DNA from: Selaginella moellendorffii
Lineage: Eukaryota; Streptophyta; Lycopodiopsida; Selaginellales; Selaginellaceae
Assembly (NCBI RefSeq): GCF_000143415.4
Contig: NW_003314323.1
Location: 252,499 to 316,498 of the forward strand
Length of the DNA stretch: 64,000 nt
Direction of reading: 5' to 3'
Numbering within the stretch: the stretch's first letter is position 1; each line of letters begins with the position of its first letter. The translations under genes were made by a program, and so were the position numbers. The notes beneath the pieces were generated by a model. That model was not told the DNA's origin and did not search any database. It saw nothing but the letters and a program-made list of their open reading frames with translations. This document shows, piece by piece, positions 52,520-62,034 of this stretch.

Positions 52520-54058
52520 CTATAAGACCTTTAACCTTTGCAAGATCTTCGATGCCATCTTTAGCCCGATCCTGCGATGCGCTTCCAAAGAGATTTTCGT
52601 GGTGGACTTCTCAAGCTTGTCCAAAGACTTGAGACCTTGGATCTTGCACAATGCCTCACTGGACTCGCATAGAAGCCTCTTGAGGATCTCGCCTGTCAAG
52701 CCGTGGTTGACATCCATCCTTTCCTTTGCAACATCCATACTTTGCTTTGCAAGATTGAACTGTCGTTCCACTCTCCCTTGTTCCTCCTTTTGTAGCTTTT
52801 CTAGCTTGCGCAGTTCCACTTCCAAGACTAACCCATCCTTCTGGAGCCTGCCCTGCTTGAATTTGAGCTGCTCCAGTGCCGCTTCCTGGGTCTTGCAAAT
52901 GCTGAGGAGCTCCTCTCGCTGCTTATCCAATTTTTCCATTAGAAGATTGTTGAAGCGCGTTTGTTCGTCCAGCTCGTGCAGTCCCGCTTTCAGGACTATC
53001 ACATCCTCTTCGAGCCTGCATTGCAACGCCGCTTGCCTCTTGCACAAGCTGAGGAGCTCCTCTTGCTGCTTATCCATCTTTTCCATTACAAGACTGTTGA
53101 AGCTGGTCTGTTCCATCTTGTGCTGCTTGTGTTCCGCTTCCAGGACTATCACATCCTCTTCGAGCCTGCGTTGCAACGCCACTTGCCTCTTGCAAACGTT
53201 GAGGAGCTTCTTATCCATCTTTTCCATTACAAGACGGTTGAAGCTAGTCTGTTCCGTCTTGTGCTGCTTGTGTTCCGCTTCCAGGACTATCACATCTTCT
53301 TCAAGCCTGTCTTGCAGCGCGGCTTGCCTCTTGCAAATGTTGAGGAGCTCCTCTCGCTGCTTATCCATCTTTTCCATTACAAGACTGGTCTGTTCCATCT
53401 TCTGCTGCTTGTGTTCTGCTTCCAGGACTATCACATCCTCTTCGAGCCTGCCTTGCAACGCCGCTTGCCTCTTGCAAACGTTGAGGAGCTCCTCTCGCTG
53501 CTGATCCAACTTTCCCATTACAAGATTGTTGAAGCGCATATGTTCTATCTTGTGCTGCTCTTCCAGCTCGCGCAGTTCCGCTTCCAGGACTATCACATCC
53601 TCTTCGAACCTGCCTTGTCGCACCGTTTGCCTGAGGAACTCCTCTCGCTGCTTATCCATCTTTTCCACTACAAGACTGTTGAAGCTGGTCTGTTCCATCT
53701 TGTGTTGCTTGTGCTCCGCTTCCAGTACTATCACATCCTCTTCGAACCTGCCTTGCTCGATCTTCTGCTGCCACAGCGCCGCTTCCTGCCTCTTGCAAAC
53801 GCTGAGGAGCTCCTCCTGCTGTCTGTAGAAACTCCTCTGGCCCTCGTGCACGCGCTGCAGTTGCGTCTTGTGCAGCTCTTCCAGCTTGCGCAAGGCTGCT
53901 TGAACCTGCGCTGTGACATCCGCTCGGTGCTTCCCTTGCTCGATCTTGTGCTCCTCTTGAACCTTTTGCAGTGCCGCTTTCACGTCCGCATTCAAGGGAG
54001 GTGCTTTGCTCCTCCGGATCGCATCCGCCTCCAGCACCTGTTTGCACTGCTGCACCAT
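52520..54058 (-). CDS. Tandem-repeat coiled-coil protein, function unknown
   Basis: One exon, 512 aa from the ATG at 54,058 (the frame is open slightly further upstream but without ATG). After a 75-residue helical head come six clear copies and one weak copy of a 46-55-residue unit: [RL]EEDVIVLEAE..., HKQHKMEQTS, (F/L)NSLVMEKMDKQ, REELLNVCKRQAAL. Each unit has heptad-like Leu/Val spacing and a Cys-Lys-Arg-Gln turn. The C-terminal 100 residues are a different helical segment (ILKRLLCESSEALCKIQGL). Units vary by whole-residue insertions and losses, so copy number is probably unstable. No family I know. It may be a scaffold. Confidence 0.8.
   Translation of the reverse strand: MVQQCKQVLEADAIRRSKAPPLNADVKAALQKVQEEHKIEQGKHRADVTAQVQAALRKLEELHKTQLQRVHEGQRSFYRQQEELLSVCKRQEAALWQQKIEQGRFEEDVIVLEAEHKQHKMEQTSFNSLVVEKMDKQREEFLRQTVRQGRFEEDVIVLEAELRELEEQHKIEHMRFNNLVMGKLDQQREELLNVCKRQAALQGRLEEDVIVLEAEHKQQKMEQTSLVMEKMDKQREELLNICKRQAALQDRLEEDVIVLEAEHKQHKTEQTSFNRLVMEKMDKKLLNVCKRQVALQRRLEEDVIVLEAEHKQHKMEQTSFNSLVMEKMDKQQEELLSLCKRQAALQCRLEEDVIVLKAGLHELDEQTRFNNLLMEKLDKQREELLSICKTQEAALEQLKFKQGRLQKDGLVLEVELRKLEKLQKEEQGRVERQFNLAKQSMDVAKERMDVNHGLTGEILKRLLCESSEALCKIQGLKSLDKLEKSTTKISLEAHRRIGLKMASKILQRLKVL
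52985..53770 (-). repeat. About 140-160-bp tandem repeats within the coiled-coil gene
   Basis: The landmark CAGGACTATCACATCCTCTT (plus strand, small variations) occurs near 52,993, 53,141, 53,281, 53,426, 53,587 and 53,726, that is six times at 140-161-bp spacing. Neighbouring units are more alike than distant ones, as expected from unequal exchange. Confidence 0.9.
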
Positions 54059-54196
54059 CGCTCCGGAGTACCGACTACTTTTCCGGCTACACCCCAAATA
54101 TGGCTTTTCCGATTTAAAGGCGGGAGTTTTTGGCTCGACAAAGCTAAGTTAAATAAAATTAAGAAAACTTTATAAATTCTCATCCCAAAGAGGCAA

Positions 54197-54505
54197 ATGT
54201 CCATCACGCTCGAGGAGCTCAGTGGACGAGTTCTATACGTCCCTGGCGGTAGCCAGCAGCTCCGTTATCTTCTACGCGCACAACTGCTCAGTGCCTGGCG
54301 AGGAAGTATGGAGCGGCAAGAGGGCGCATTCCATATTTTTCAGGGTGGACGGCCACGGATGCGCGCTGTTTGTGAGGTATTGCTGGCGGGAAACATAGTG
54401 TTCCAAAAGGAAAGAAAGAGAGATCTTCAAGCTCTAAAGGAAGTGGAGTGTAGAACTCTCCTCTCATATGAAGCACAGAAACACAAAATCAGGCACTTTC
54501 TGTAG
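54197..54505 (+). CDS. Hypothetical 102-aa frame
   Basis: ATG-initiated frame starting MSITLEELSGRVLYVPGGSQ. No motif or homologue that I recognise. It starts 139 bp beyond the divergent coiled-coil gene. Could be a genuine small gene, an exon, or chance. Kept only because it is the one open stretch in the interval. Confidence 0.25.
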   Translation: MSITLEELSGRVLYVPGGSQQLRYLLRAQLLSAWRGSMERQEGAFHIFQGGRPRMRAVCEVLLAGNIVFQKERKRDLQALKEVECRTLLSYEAQKHKIRHFL

Positions 54506-55049
54506 GATAGGTACAGAGTTTTAAGGTATCCTTGGTAGCGTGACAAGGCTCGATGCTTCTCCTATGGAGGCGAGCAGAGTTTTAAGGTAACCTTGGAAGT
54601 GTTTCGAAATGACAGCTTGCTAACGACCTCTTGTACCTGCACTAGATTGGAGCTTCTCGAGTCTTGGTTTCTCTGAGGTTCACACTCATCAGCAATGCAG
54701 ATATTACCGCCCCAAAACACACACCTGAAATGTCGATTGTATTGCACACATCCAGTTATAATACGTATTTCTAGATGAAAGATAAACTTGCAATTGCTTT
54801 ATCCTCCAGTGTCGTGTCCTTTAAAAACTAAGCGACAGCCTCAAGAGCATACACAAGCCATTCCTGTTCAAGGATGGGTGTAAATACCATACTAGCAGCC
54901 AATATATGACTCCACAGTCAGCAACTCACTATGGAAGGAAACTATAGTTGGACAAAGCTCAGTGCTATAAAAATTTGCTCTAGTAAATTTTTTTTCCAGG
55001 CCACCTCATGTCTATAAAAGTTTTTCCCCCGCCACCTGCATGAAGCTGG

Positions 55050-55052
<3 letters not shown>
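54506..55052. other. No gene seen
   Basis: AT-rich sequence with short direct repeats (AGAGTTTTAAGGT at about 54,507 and 54,574). Nothing else identified. Confidence 0.5.

Positions 55053-55088
<36 letters not shown>
55053..55088. repeat. (GA)n microsatellite
   Basis: Eighteen GA units. Confidence 0.97.
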
Positions 55089-55124
55089 ATGTGGAAGCCT
55101 CTCGACCACCTCCTAACTCTACAT

Positions 55125-55262
55125 GGGAGAAAGAGCAAGTGCAAGCCTACATGGAAACTCTCCTGGAGGAGCAAAATTAACCCCTCAAAGGAACTGGAGG
55201 AGAGAAAGAGCAAGTGGAGGCCTACATGAAAACTCTCCTGGAGGAGCAAAATCAGCCACATG
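55125..55262 (+). repeat. Tandem duplication, about 75-bp unit, two copies
   Basis: GAGAAAGAGCAAGTG...GCCTACATG.AAACTCTCCTGGAGGAGCAAAAT occurs twice, starting near 55,128 and 55,203, with small differences. Frames through it are not conserved proteins. Confidence 0.85.
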
Positions 55263-55369
55263 AAGGCCTAGGCCTTTAAAAAGTTTGAAGGACATGAAAG
55301 CTCAAAAGAAAAAAGTTAATTTAGTGTTATAAAAGTTTGCTCTACAAATTTATTTCCTTGTGTTCAATA

Positions 55370-55432
55370 AATTTATTTTCTTGATCATGTTCAATCTTAT
55401 CATAAGATTGAACATGATCAAGAAAATAAATT
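55370..55432. repeat. 63-bp near-perfect palindrome (31-bp arms, 1-nt loop)
   Basis: Positions 55,370-55,400 and 55,402-55,432 are exact reverse complements around a single C. An imperfect extension exists outside: AAGTTTGCTCTACAAATTTA near 55,335 against AGAATTTATTTTC...TTGCTTCTAG near 55,434-55,445. It looks like the core of a foldback element or MITE. Confidence 0.95.
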
Positions 55433-55583
55433 CTAGAAGCAAACTTCAACAGTAAACCATTTTACTCTTTTAAAAAAACAAAAGAGACACCATATATTAG
55501 ATTTAGCAATCCAAAGTTCACTAACAAAAGCTGAGAAAAAACTTGAAATCATTTTTTTGGTGAACAGTGAGTATGTCAAAGAA

Positions 55584-55708
55584 AATTTGGCAGGGAGTAA
55601 TATAGTTACTGTTCTATCTAAGAGTTGTAACTCAAATAGTAATGATACTATTCCCTGCCAATTTTTTATTTCATTTTCTCAAGAGAAAGAAAAATGAAAT
55701 AAAAAATT
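55584..55708. repeat. Two further hairpins
   Basis: About 27-bp imperfect arms at 55,584-55,610 and 55,638-55,665 (both containing TTGGCAGGGA / TCCCTGCCAA), and perfect 18-bp arms at 55,660-55,677 and 55,691-55,708 (AATTTTTTATTTCATTTT). With the palindrome at 55,370 they make a 340-bp hairpin-rich segment. Confidence 0.9.
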
Positions 55709-56820
55709 GCAAGAAAAAAGGCTCAACTAGTAACATGAGCAAAAACAGGAGCAACAACCAATTTGACTGTACAACCCCATTACCCCATCAATAATGTGGT
55801 GAGTTACTTCTACTTTAGCACATGTTCCTAAGTGCAGTGAGTTATTTCAACACTGTTCCTAGGGTTATTTTTGAAAACCCTCCAATACAATCATTGACCA
55901 GTTTTTTAATTAGTTTGAGTGGAGATTAATAGAGGATTTAGCAACACTAACCTCTTGCTGTTGTGGCAATAAAGAAAAAGAATATTCAAAAGGACTAACA
56001 AATATATAACTTTCAATACCAAGATCAACATCTTTGTTAAAGTATATTTTAGTCTAGAACACTGCTAAGGAAATAACTTTAAAAAAAGTTCACAATATTT
56101 ACATTTTGTGAAAAATGCACTAGCTTAAATGAGTTAGGAGGTAACTTCTTTCTCTGTGTTACTAATTTAGACACATTCTAACAATTGTTGACAAGGAAAT
56201 AACTAACAGAATTAGCCACTCTTGTTACTTTGGATGTCACTTAGCTTACAAAAATGTAATACACCCTTACTTGCAAAAATATAAATAGAGAAGTTAGAAG
56301 CCTCAACCATCTTGAGCAAAGAAATCAAACCCATCAGTAAAGTTTAGATAAATTACTATAAATAACCAGTTAAAGTTGTTTAAACTGTTTTTTAACGAAA
56401 TAAAGAGCATCCAGAGAGAGGCAAGTGATGTAACCATTTAACAATAGCTACTCTATAACTAAAGATTTTACCATGCACATGAAGTGCTAAATCCAATTTG
56501 CCTATACTGGCCCAAATTCAAATTCAAATATCAATAAACAGAAAATATCAAAGTCAAAAACAATAATATCTTAGAAACTTATTTATCAGTGAACAAATTT
56601 TAGATTAGAACATAAAAGTATTCCAACCATTTGAAAGATGGAATGCTTTGATCGATCACAGGGTTAGCTTTTCTGATTATAGATTTAAAGCAACATCTTA
56701 AAATGTCTCACTCAATGTTATATAAGGGGGTCTTCATTGCTAGAGATACTCAAGTTCAATCTATTCCCAAGTTTTTAAAAGCTGTCAAAGGCAGTGTTGA
56801 TGTCAATTGTCAGAGCACCT
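55709..56820. other. AT-rich, no gene seen
   Basis: No coding motif on either strand. Probably old transposon or intergenic DNA. Confidence 0.5.
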
Positions 56821-56879
56821 GTTCCTGAAGGTTAGATTCGACATGCATGCACTATTGAAACCCTTCCCTGCATTGCAAA

Positions 56880-57152
56880 GAAGCTGTCTCAAGCCAAAGA
56901 AGCCGCTCTAAATTCATTTGTTTTTAATTATTCAAGCAGGTAAACTTGCGATTATATCTACCAAAGTTATCAACATTCGTCTTCTCCCAGCTAGCACGTG
57001 TCCTCGTATACGATCTATTTGGAATCGATCAAAACCTTCCTCTCACTTACAAAAACAAGGTTGAAGAAGTAATGAGCAATGACATCTTGGAAGCAGCAAG
57101 AAAACATCTTCATCCTGACTTAGAGCCAATTGTCATTGTTACTGATGCGAAG
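56880..57152 (+). pseudogene. Peptidase M16-like fragment (two exon-like pieces)
   Basis: The piece ending at 56,939 reads KKLSQAKEAALNSFVFNYSS, and that at 56,992-57,152 reads LARVLVYDLFGIDQNLPLTY, then ARKHLHPDLEPIVIVTDAK, before a GT donor. Both fit the non-catalytic domain of bacterial/plastid-type M16 zinc peptidases (the AK..LNSFVF block, the YDLFG block and the HPD..IV block). The zinc-binding N-terminal half is not seen, and the exon phases I read do not match across the 52-nt gap. So I call it a gene fragment. Confidence 0.55.
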
Positions 57153-57640
57153 GTACTTGGGACTCAAATGCCACCTTTTGTGCAACTGCAAGGACGATAA
57201 AGCTATGCGCAGGCAAGTATTATTTCTGCTTTGCCATCAGAGAGTGGCACAATGGAGGACTTGGATTCCTACTCACAGTCTTTGTAGACAGGTACTTGAA
57301 GAGTCTGGAGTATCCAGTGGCATGGGAGTATTGCAGCAGATGAAAGCTCGATCAAAGAGTAAAATTTCTTCTTGTGTTATGTTATCCTATGCCACTTATT
57401 CTCTAAACAGGTGCTTTCGCCAGGTCGTCGACGAGATGATGGAACGAAGCGTACTTCCGTGGCCGTCGTGTACCCGCAGGCCATGGGAGCAGCGAGGAGA
57501 TTTCTGTTTCAAAGCTTACCGGGTTCCTTTTGACACTCTATCTCCCGTCTCCTTCGGGTCGTAGTAAATCCTACTGAATTTTTTATACGATTCCTGTTGT
57601 CGGCTGGATCAAGAAGATCATGAGCAGTCTCTCCTGAGCG
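57153..57640. other. Between M16 fragment and receptor kinase relic, nothing certain
   Basis: Contains splice-like sites and short frames but no recognisable domain. Confidence 0.4.
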
Positions 57641-57897
57641 GAAAATCTGGCTGGTGGATCGTCTCCTCGTTTTCACGCTCGGCCTCCTCGCTACGCCAGC
57701 TTATGACCAGGTTAGTAGCATCTCATCAATTACGTCTAGATCGAAGATAAAATAAGCTCTCATCTCAACTCGACAGGGTTCTTGAGCCTCGACTTACCCG
57801 ACGACACCCTTGAAGCTACAAACGATCTCGAATTGTTTCGGATTCCAGCGAGGCTCAACCTCGGAGTAGTTTCGGATTCAGATATCAGGTGTTTCTC
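57640..57897 (+). pseudogene. Malectin-LRR receptor kinase relic, internal deletion
   Basis: A signal-peptide-like exon remnant (GGATCGTCTCCTCGTTTTC, ending AGCTTATGACCAG before GTTAGTAGC) is followed by an exon reading FLSLDLPDD, then directly RIPARLNLGVVSDSDIR. The intact gene at 62,035 has about 150 residues of malectin-like domain between these points, so most of the domain has been deleted. No further exons follow. Confidence 0.75.
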
Positions 57898-58237
57898 AGA
57901 ATATTTGTGTTTCCTTTTCTCGAAAACGTTAGACTGAAAACCTGTTTTTTCTTTTCTTTTCTTTTTTGGTTTTTTGAACTGCACACAAGCTGTCTCAGTC
58001 GCAGCACATCCTTACGATATAATAAAGTTGCTCTTTTGATCAGAATTTTTCCCTCCTTATACATACTTAGACGTACTTGATGCTGGACGGAGTCTTGTGA
58101 GGCTCGTTTCAAAAGGTCTATTTTAATGCAAATGGACTTTCAGGAACATTTCAAAGCCTAGTCTCCTTGTAGTTAATTTTGCTATTAGCACAGGTCTCTC
58201 GAGAAGCAGGCTTGACCTAGGCTATCCCAAAAGAAAA

Positions 58238-61200
58238 ATGAATCGTCTCCTCCTCGTTTTGACGCTCGGTATCCTGGCCACACTGGACATCGTTCCAGCT
58301 CAACCGGGTTAGTCTCTCTCATGCATCACACAAAACGAGATCGTTTGAAGTAATCTCGTTTGATCTCAGGTTTCTTGAGCCTCGACTGTGGAGCTTTAGA
58401 CAGCCACACTGATGACAAGGGCATCAAATGGACACCCGACGACAAGTTCATCACCACCGGAGTTGCAGCCTCCGTTTCACGCTTGCTGAAAGCGAGCAGG
58501 AATGTCATCCTGCACCGCCTACGATATTTCCCAGACACCTCCCGGAAGCACTTGTATGCACTTCCGGTCTTGGTGGAAGAGAGCTACATAGTGAGCCCGA
58601 GGTTCTACTATGGAAACTACGACGGCCTGGAATCAAGTCTGGCGGAGTTTGACATCATGATCGGTGCGGCTGTTGTAAGTCACACCGTCGAGTTTGCGGC
58701 TTTCATCACGAACTCATAGTACCACGAAGACTGGCTTCCAAGGCTGCTGGATCTGTGCCTCGGAACCCGCTCCGCGTCACCGGCAAACATCCCATTCATC
58801 TCCGCGATCGGGCTCAGGAGGCTCCCTTCTGGAATGCGAGCAAGTGTTTAACCTCGGAGGGGGAGGAAGAAGCAAACCTGACCGCTCGCCTTTCCGTGGA
58901 CACAGAGAAGCCAGCTCCCCGGTTGGGCGTCGCGCCGTGCCTGTAGTCTCGGATTCAGATATCAACTCTTAAAACCTGTGGTTTGATCTCTCGAGCTCTT
59001 GACTACGATGGATATGGGAAGCTGATAGTTCTTACAAGGACATGAGAAACTATGAGCGGGTCAGCACCAACGCGACATTAACTGTAGGGATCTTCCCAAC
59101 AAGCCTGCCTTAGCAGTGATGCAGATCCAAATCCGTGATGATTTTCGAGTTTTCAGAAAAGCTCAAGGCGACAAAGTACTTATTTTGCAGCAGAGTGTTC
59201 GAGATCCAATTCAACACCAGCTCGCACTGGTTAAGACCACGGTCAACCTTAGGCCTAAGTGTTTTTTACACGTCCTTTGGATCTCGTCGCCACGCCAAAC
59301 TCCACCCTCGGTCCGATTCTTAATGCGGCTGATCTTTTCGAGTACAAAGGAAATCTTCTTCCAGGAACAGAACTCGACGATGGTGAGTCTAGATAGGAAC
59401 TTTTGTTGTTCGTGGAATATCCTGTTCTTTGCAGTGATAGCTACACGCGAAGTGATGAAGGATTTTAATCTGACTCTATGGTCTGGAGATCCATGCATGC
59501 CTGCTGCTTACACTTGGGCCTGGATCACTTGTGCCACAGGCATAATCCCGGCAAGGATCACTGAACTGTAAGATGTTTCTAACACATTGCTCAAATATCT
59601 ATGAGTTGCAGGAACCTGTCCAACCGTGGTCTCAAAAGCAACATATCCGGATCCATCAAAAAAGCTAGCACATCTAACAAAATTGTAATTTCCTGATTGA
59701 CACAGCTTTACCTTCTAGACCTCAATTGTGGTTCTTTCATCACTTTCATCAGATATCTGGATAACAATGCATTAACAGGCCCAGTTCCAAGTTTTAGCTC
59801 CTTAAAAAACCTCACGGTCCTGTGAGTTACTCTCTGCATTACTAGAAAAACTTCTAGAGCTTTTCATTTTTCAGGTTTAGAAACAACAGTTTGGATTGCA
59901 TACCACAGGAACGACAGTCTTCCTACAAGTCAGAATCCTTGTACCTTTTCGTACTCCTTTGATTTATCTTTTTTTTTTCCAGCGGTTCCAAGGTCGAAGC
60001 ATGCAAGATGCCCTAGAAAATCATCGGCAAGAAGAAAAGTAAAACGAAAATCATAATTGAAATAGCAGTACCATCTGTAGCGCTTCTGTTACTTTGAGCT
60101 GCAATCGCAGTATGATTGATCTCTCGAAGAACAATCAATAGACCAACAAGGCCAACAGAACAACAAGGTCAAGTCAAGTCAACGGAAGTCCAAGGCTTAC
60201 TCTAATTCTTATGGTTTCCAGCTCCACAGTCGCCAAACTCAAGCATTAGAAAGTTCACTTCCAGAGAAGTGATCAACACAACAAACAACTTCCAAAAGGT
60301 TGTGGGAGGAAGCTTTATTCTCTCAGTTGTGCACCACAGGAACCTGGTATCCTTCATTGGCTGGTCTAAACTTATCCTGGTCCATGAGTTTTTGTCACAT
60401 GGAACTTTAAGAGAGCATTTGTATGGTGAGTGAGCTTAATTCTATTTATCGTTCTGATAGATATTCCTCTTACAGTTACAAGTCGCCCAACATTGAGCTG
60501 GAAAACCAGGCTTCGAATCCCCTTAGATGCTGCTCAAGGTATATGAAGTTTTGAGTTGGCAAATTTGATAAGAAATGCTCTGTGAATCAGGATTGGACTA
60601 TTTGCATAACTCATGCAATCAACACATCATTCATCGAGATGTAAAGACAATCAACATACTTTGGAGCTTGCCAAGGTCAGCGACTTCGGCTTGTCCAAAT
60701 TTTATGATAGGAATTATGCCTCGCATGTTTCACTGATGTCAAAGGAACTCCGGGATATCTCGATCCAGAGTGAGTGAGCCCAGGAGATATAATTTTTTTT
60801 CCAACCATCATATAATATTCTGGTTTTGCTGCAGGTACCATTCCTACATCAGGCTAACAGAGAAATCAGACGTATACAGCTTTGGAATAGTACTGTTCGA
60901 GATTGTTTGCGCCCATGAGCCGGTCAGGTTATCGCTTCCAGAGGACCAGGTCGTGCTCTCGAAATGGGTAAGAACCTTGAGCGCCATTCAGATCTTTCGC
61001 TCTTCACTGCAAAGCTTTTTTTCTTCCTCCAGGCATGCAGAAAGCTCGAAAGAGGCAACCTGCAAAGTGTGGCAGACCCCAAGCTCTTAGGCTACAAGGA
61101 GCAAGCAGCATGGAGCTTGCAATGAAGTGCGTGGAGCGTTCTTCCGACAGGAGGCCCAACATGAGCATGGTCGTGGCCGGGCTGAGGGAGGCCATTCAGC

Positions 61201-61262
61201 TTGATGAGGAGGATGGAAGCTCTCTTGCACACTCTATGGTAGCTTTTAACAGCGGAAGATAA
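58238..61262 (+). pseudogene. Malectin-LRR receptor-like kinase, disabled copy
   Basis: Same layout as the gene at 62,035. Signal peptide exon 58,238-58,307, malectin-like exon from 58,370 (FLSLDCGALDSHTDDKGIKW), LRR exons near 59,610-59,940 (NLSNRGLKSNISGS, YLDNNALTGPVPSFSSLKNL), a TM remnant near 60,050, and kinase pieces (IIHRDVKT near 60,635, YSFGIVLFEIVC near 60,880, and the C-lobe to about 61,260). Lesions include an insertion with stop codon near 58,719, stops in the TM/juxtamembrane part, and frameshifts in the kinase. It is a recent pseudogene that shows what the kinase part of the neighbouring intact gene should look like. Confidence 0.85.
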
Positions 61263-62034
61263 ATGCTAAATGCTGTTTGAATATTGATCCCAAGCATCTG
61301 CACGATGAATCAGCCAGCTTGACGGGCTGAGTGATCTGGTTTTCGCTATAGAAAACACAGGGTTTTGGCCAGTGGAAAAACGTGGAGATTACTAGGTTTC
61401 GTCATGATGATCATAGTGACAACGAGCATGGAGCAGGAAATGCTACCCATTCCAGAGGAAATTTTCCCCGTCGCCCGATTTTTCTTCAACCTGATTGTAA
61501 AAGGCAGAACCGGAAAAGTGATTGCCCTGTTTCTTATAATGTCGCGATGGTTCCGATATAAAACCAAAATAGTTCTCGCGGAAAATCTGGCTGGCTGACC
61601 ATCTCCTTCTCGTACACCCTCAGCCTCGGCTCCTCGCTATATGTTTCAGCCTAGCCAGGTTTGTCATCACTTGAAATATGTTGATTTTCGAAAGATACTT
61701 CCTCAACATGCCCTGTGCGGCTTTAATCGAACTTCTTGAAAAGCCGCGGTTGACGTTTTCCTGATGGATAGATTCGTCATGCACTAGTTTGAAGCCGAAG
61801 AAGCCGGTTAGAATTCTCTTGTTTTTACTAATCAATCATATTCTTCTCTGTATTAACCACAGTTTGAAAGAACTGGTCTCAACATTGACACTTCAAAGTC
61901 CACTCTTTCTCCTGTCCAGTACGTCGTGAAAATTCCCACTTGAATTTTTATATTATTTTCCTGTTGCGGTTGGCTAAGACCATGAGCATAGGGCTCCCGC
62001 TAGTAGTAGAGTCTCATCTCTTTCGAAAAGAGAA
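61263..62034. other. Spacer with a further signal-peptide relic (about 61,580-61,660)
   Basis: GAAAATCTGGCTGGCTGACC...CCTCAGCCTCGGCTCCTCGC resembles the segment at 57,640-57,710 and the first exon at 62,035. No downstream exons follow. It is a fourth trace of the family. Confidence 0.6.

Noticed and set aside
52961-54175. 404-codon plus-strand frame opposite the coiled-coil gene
   Set aside because: Repetitive Leu/Phe/His shadow of the tandem repeats. The minus strand gives the heptad pattern and better composition, though both are open and transcription would decide.
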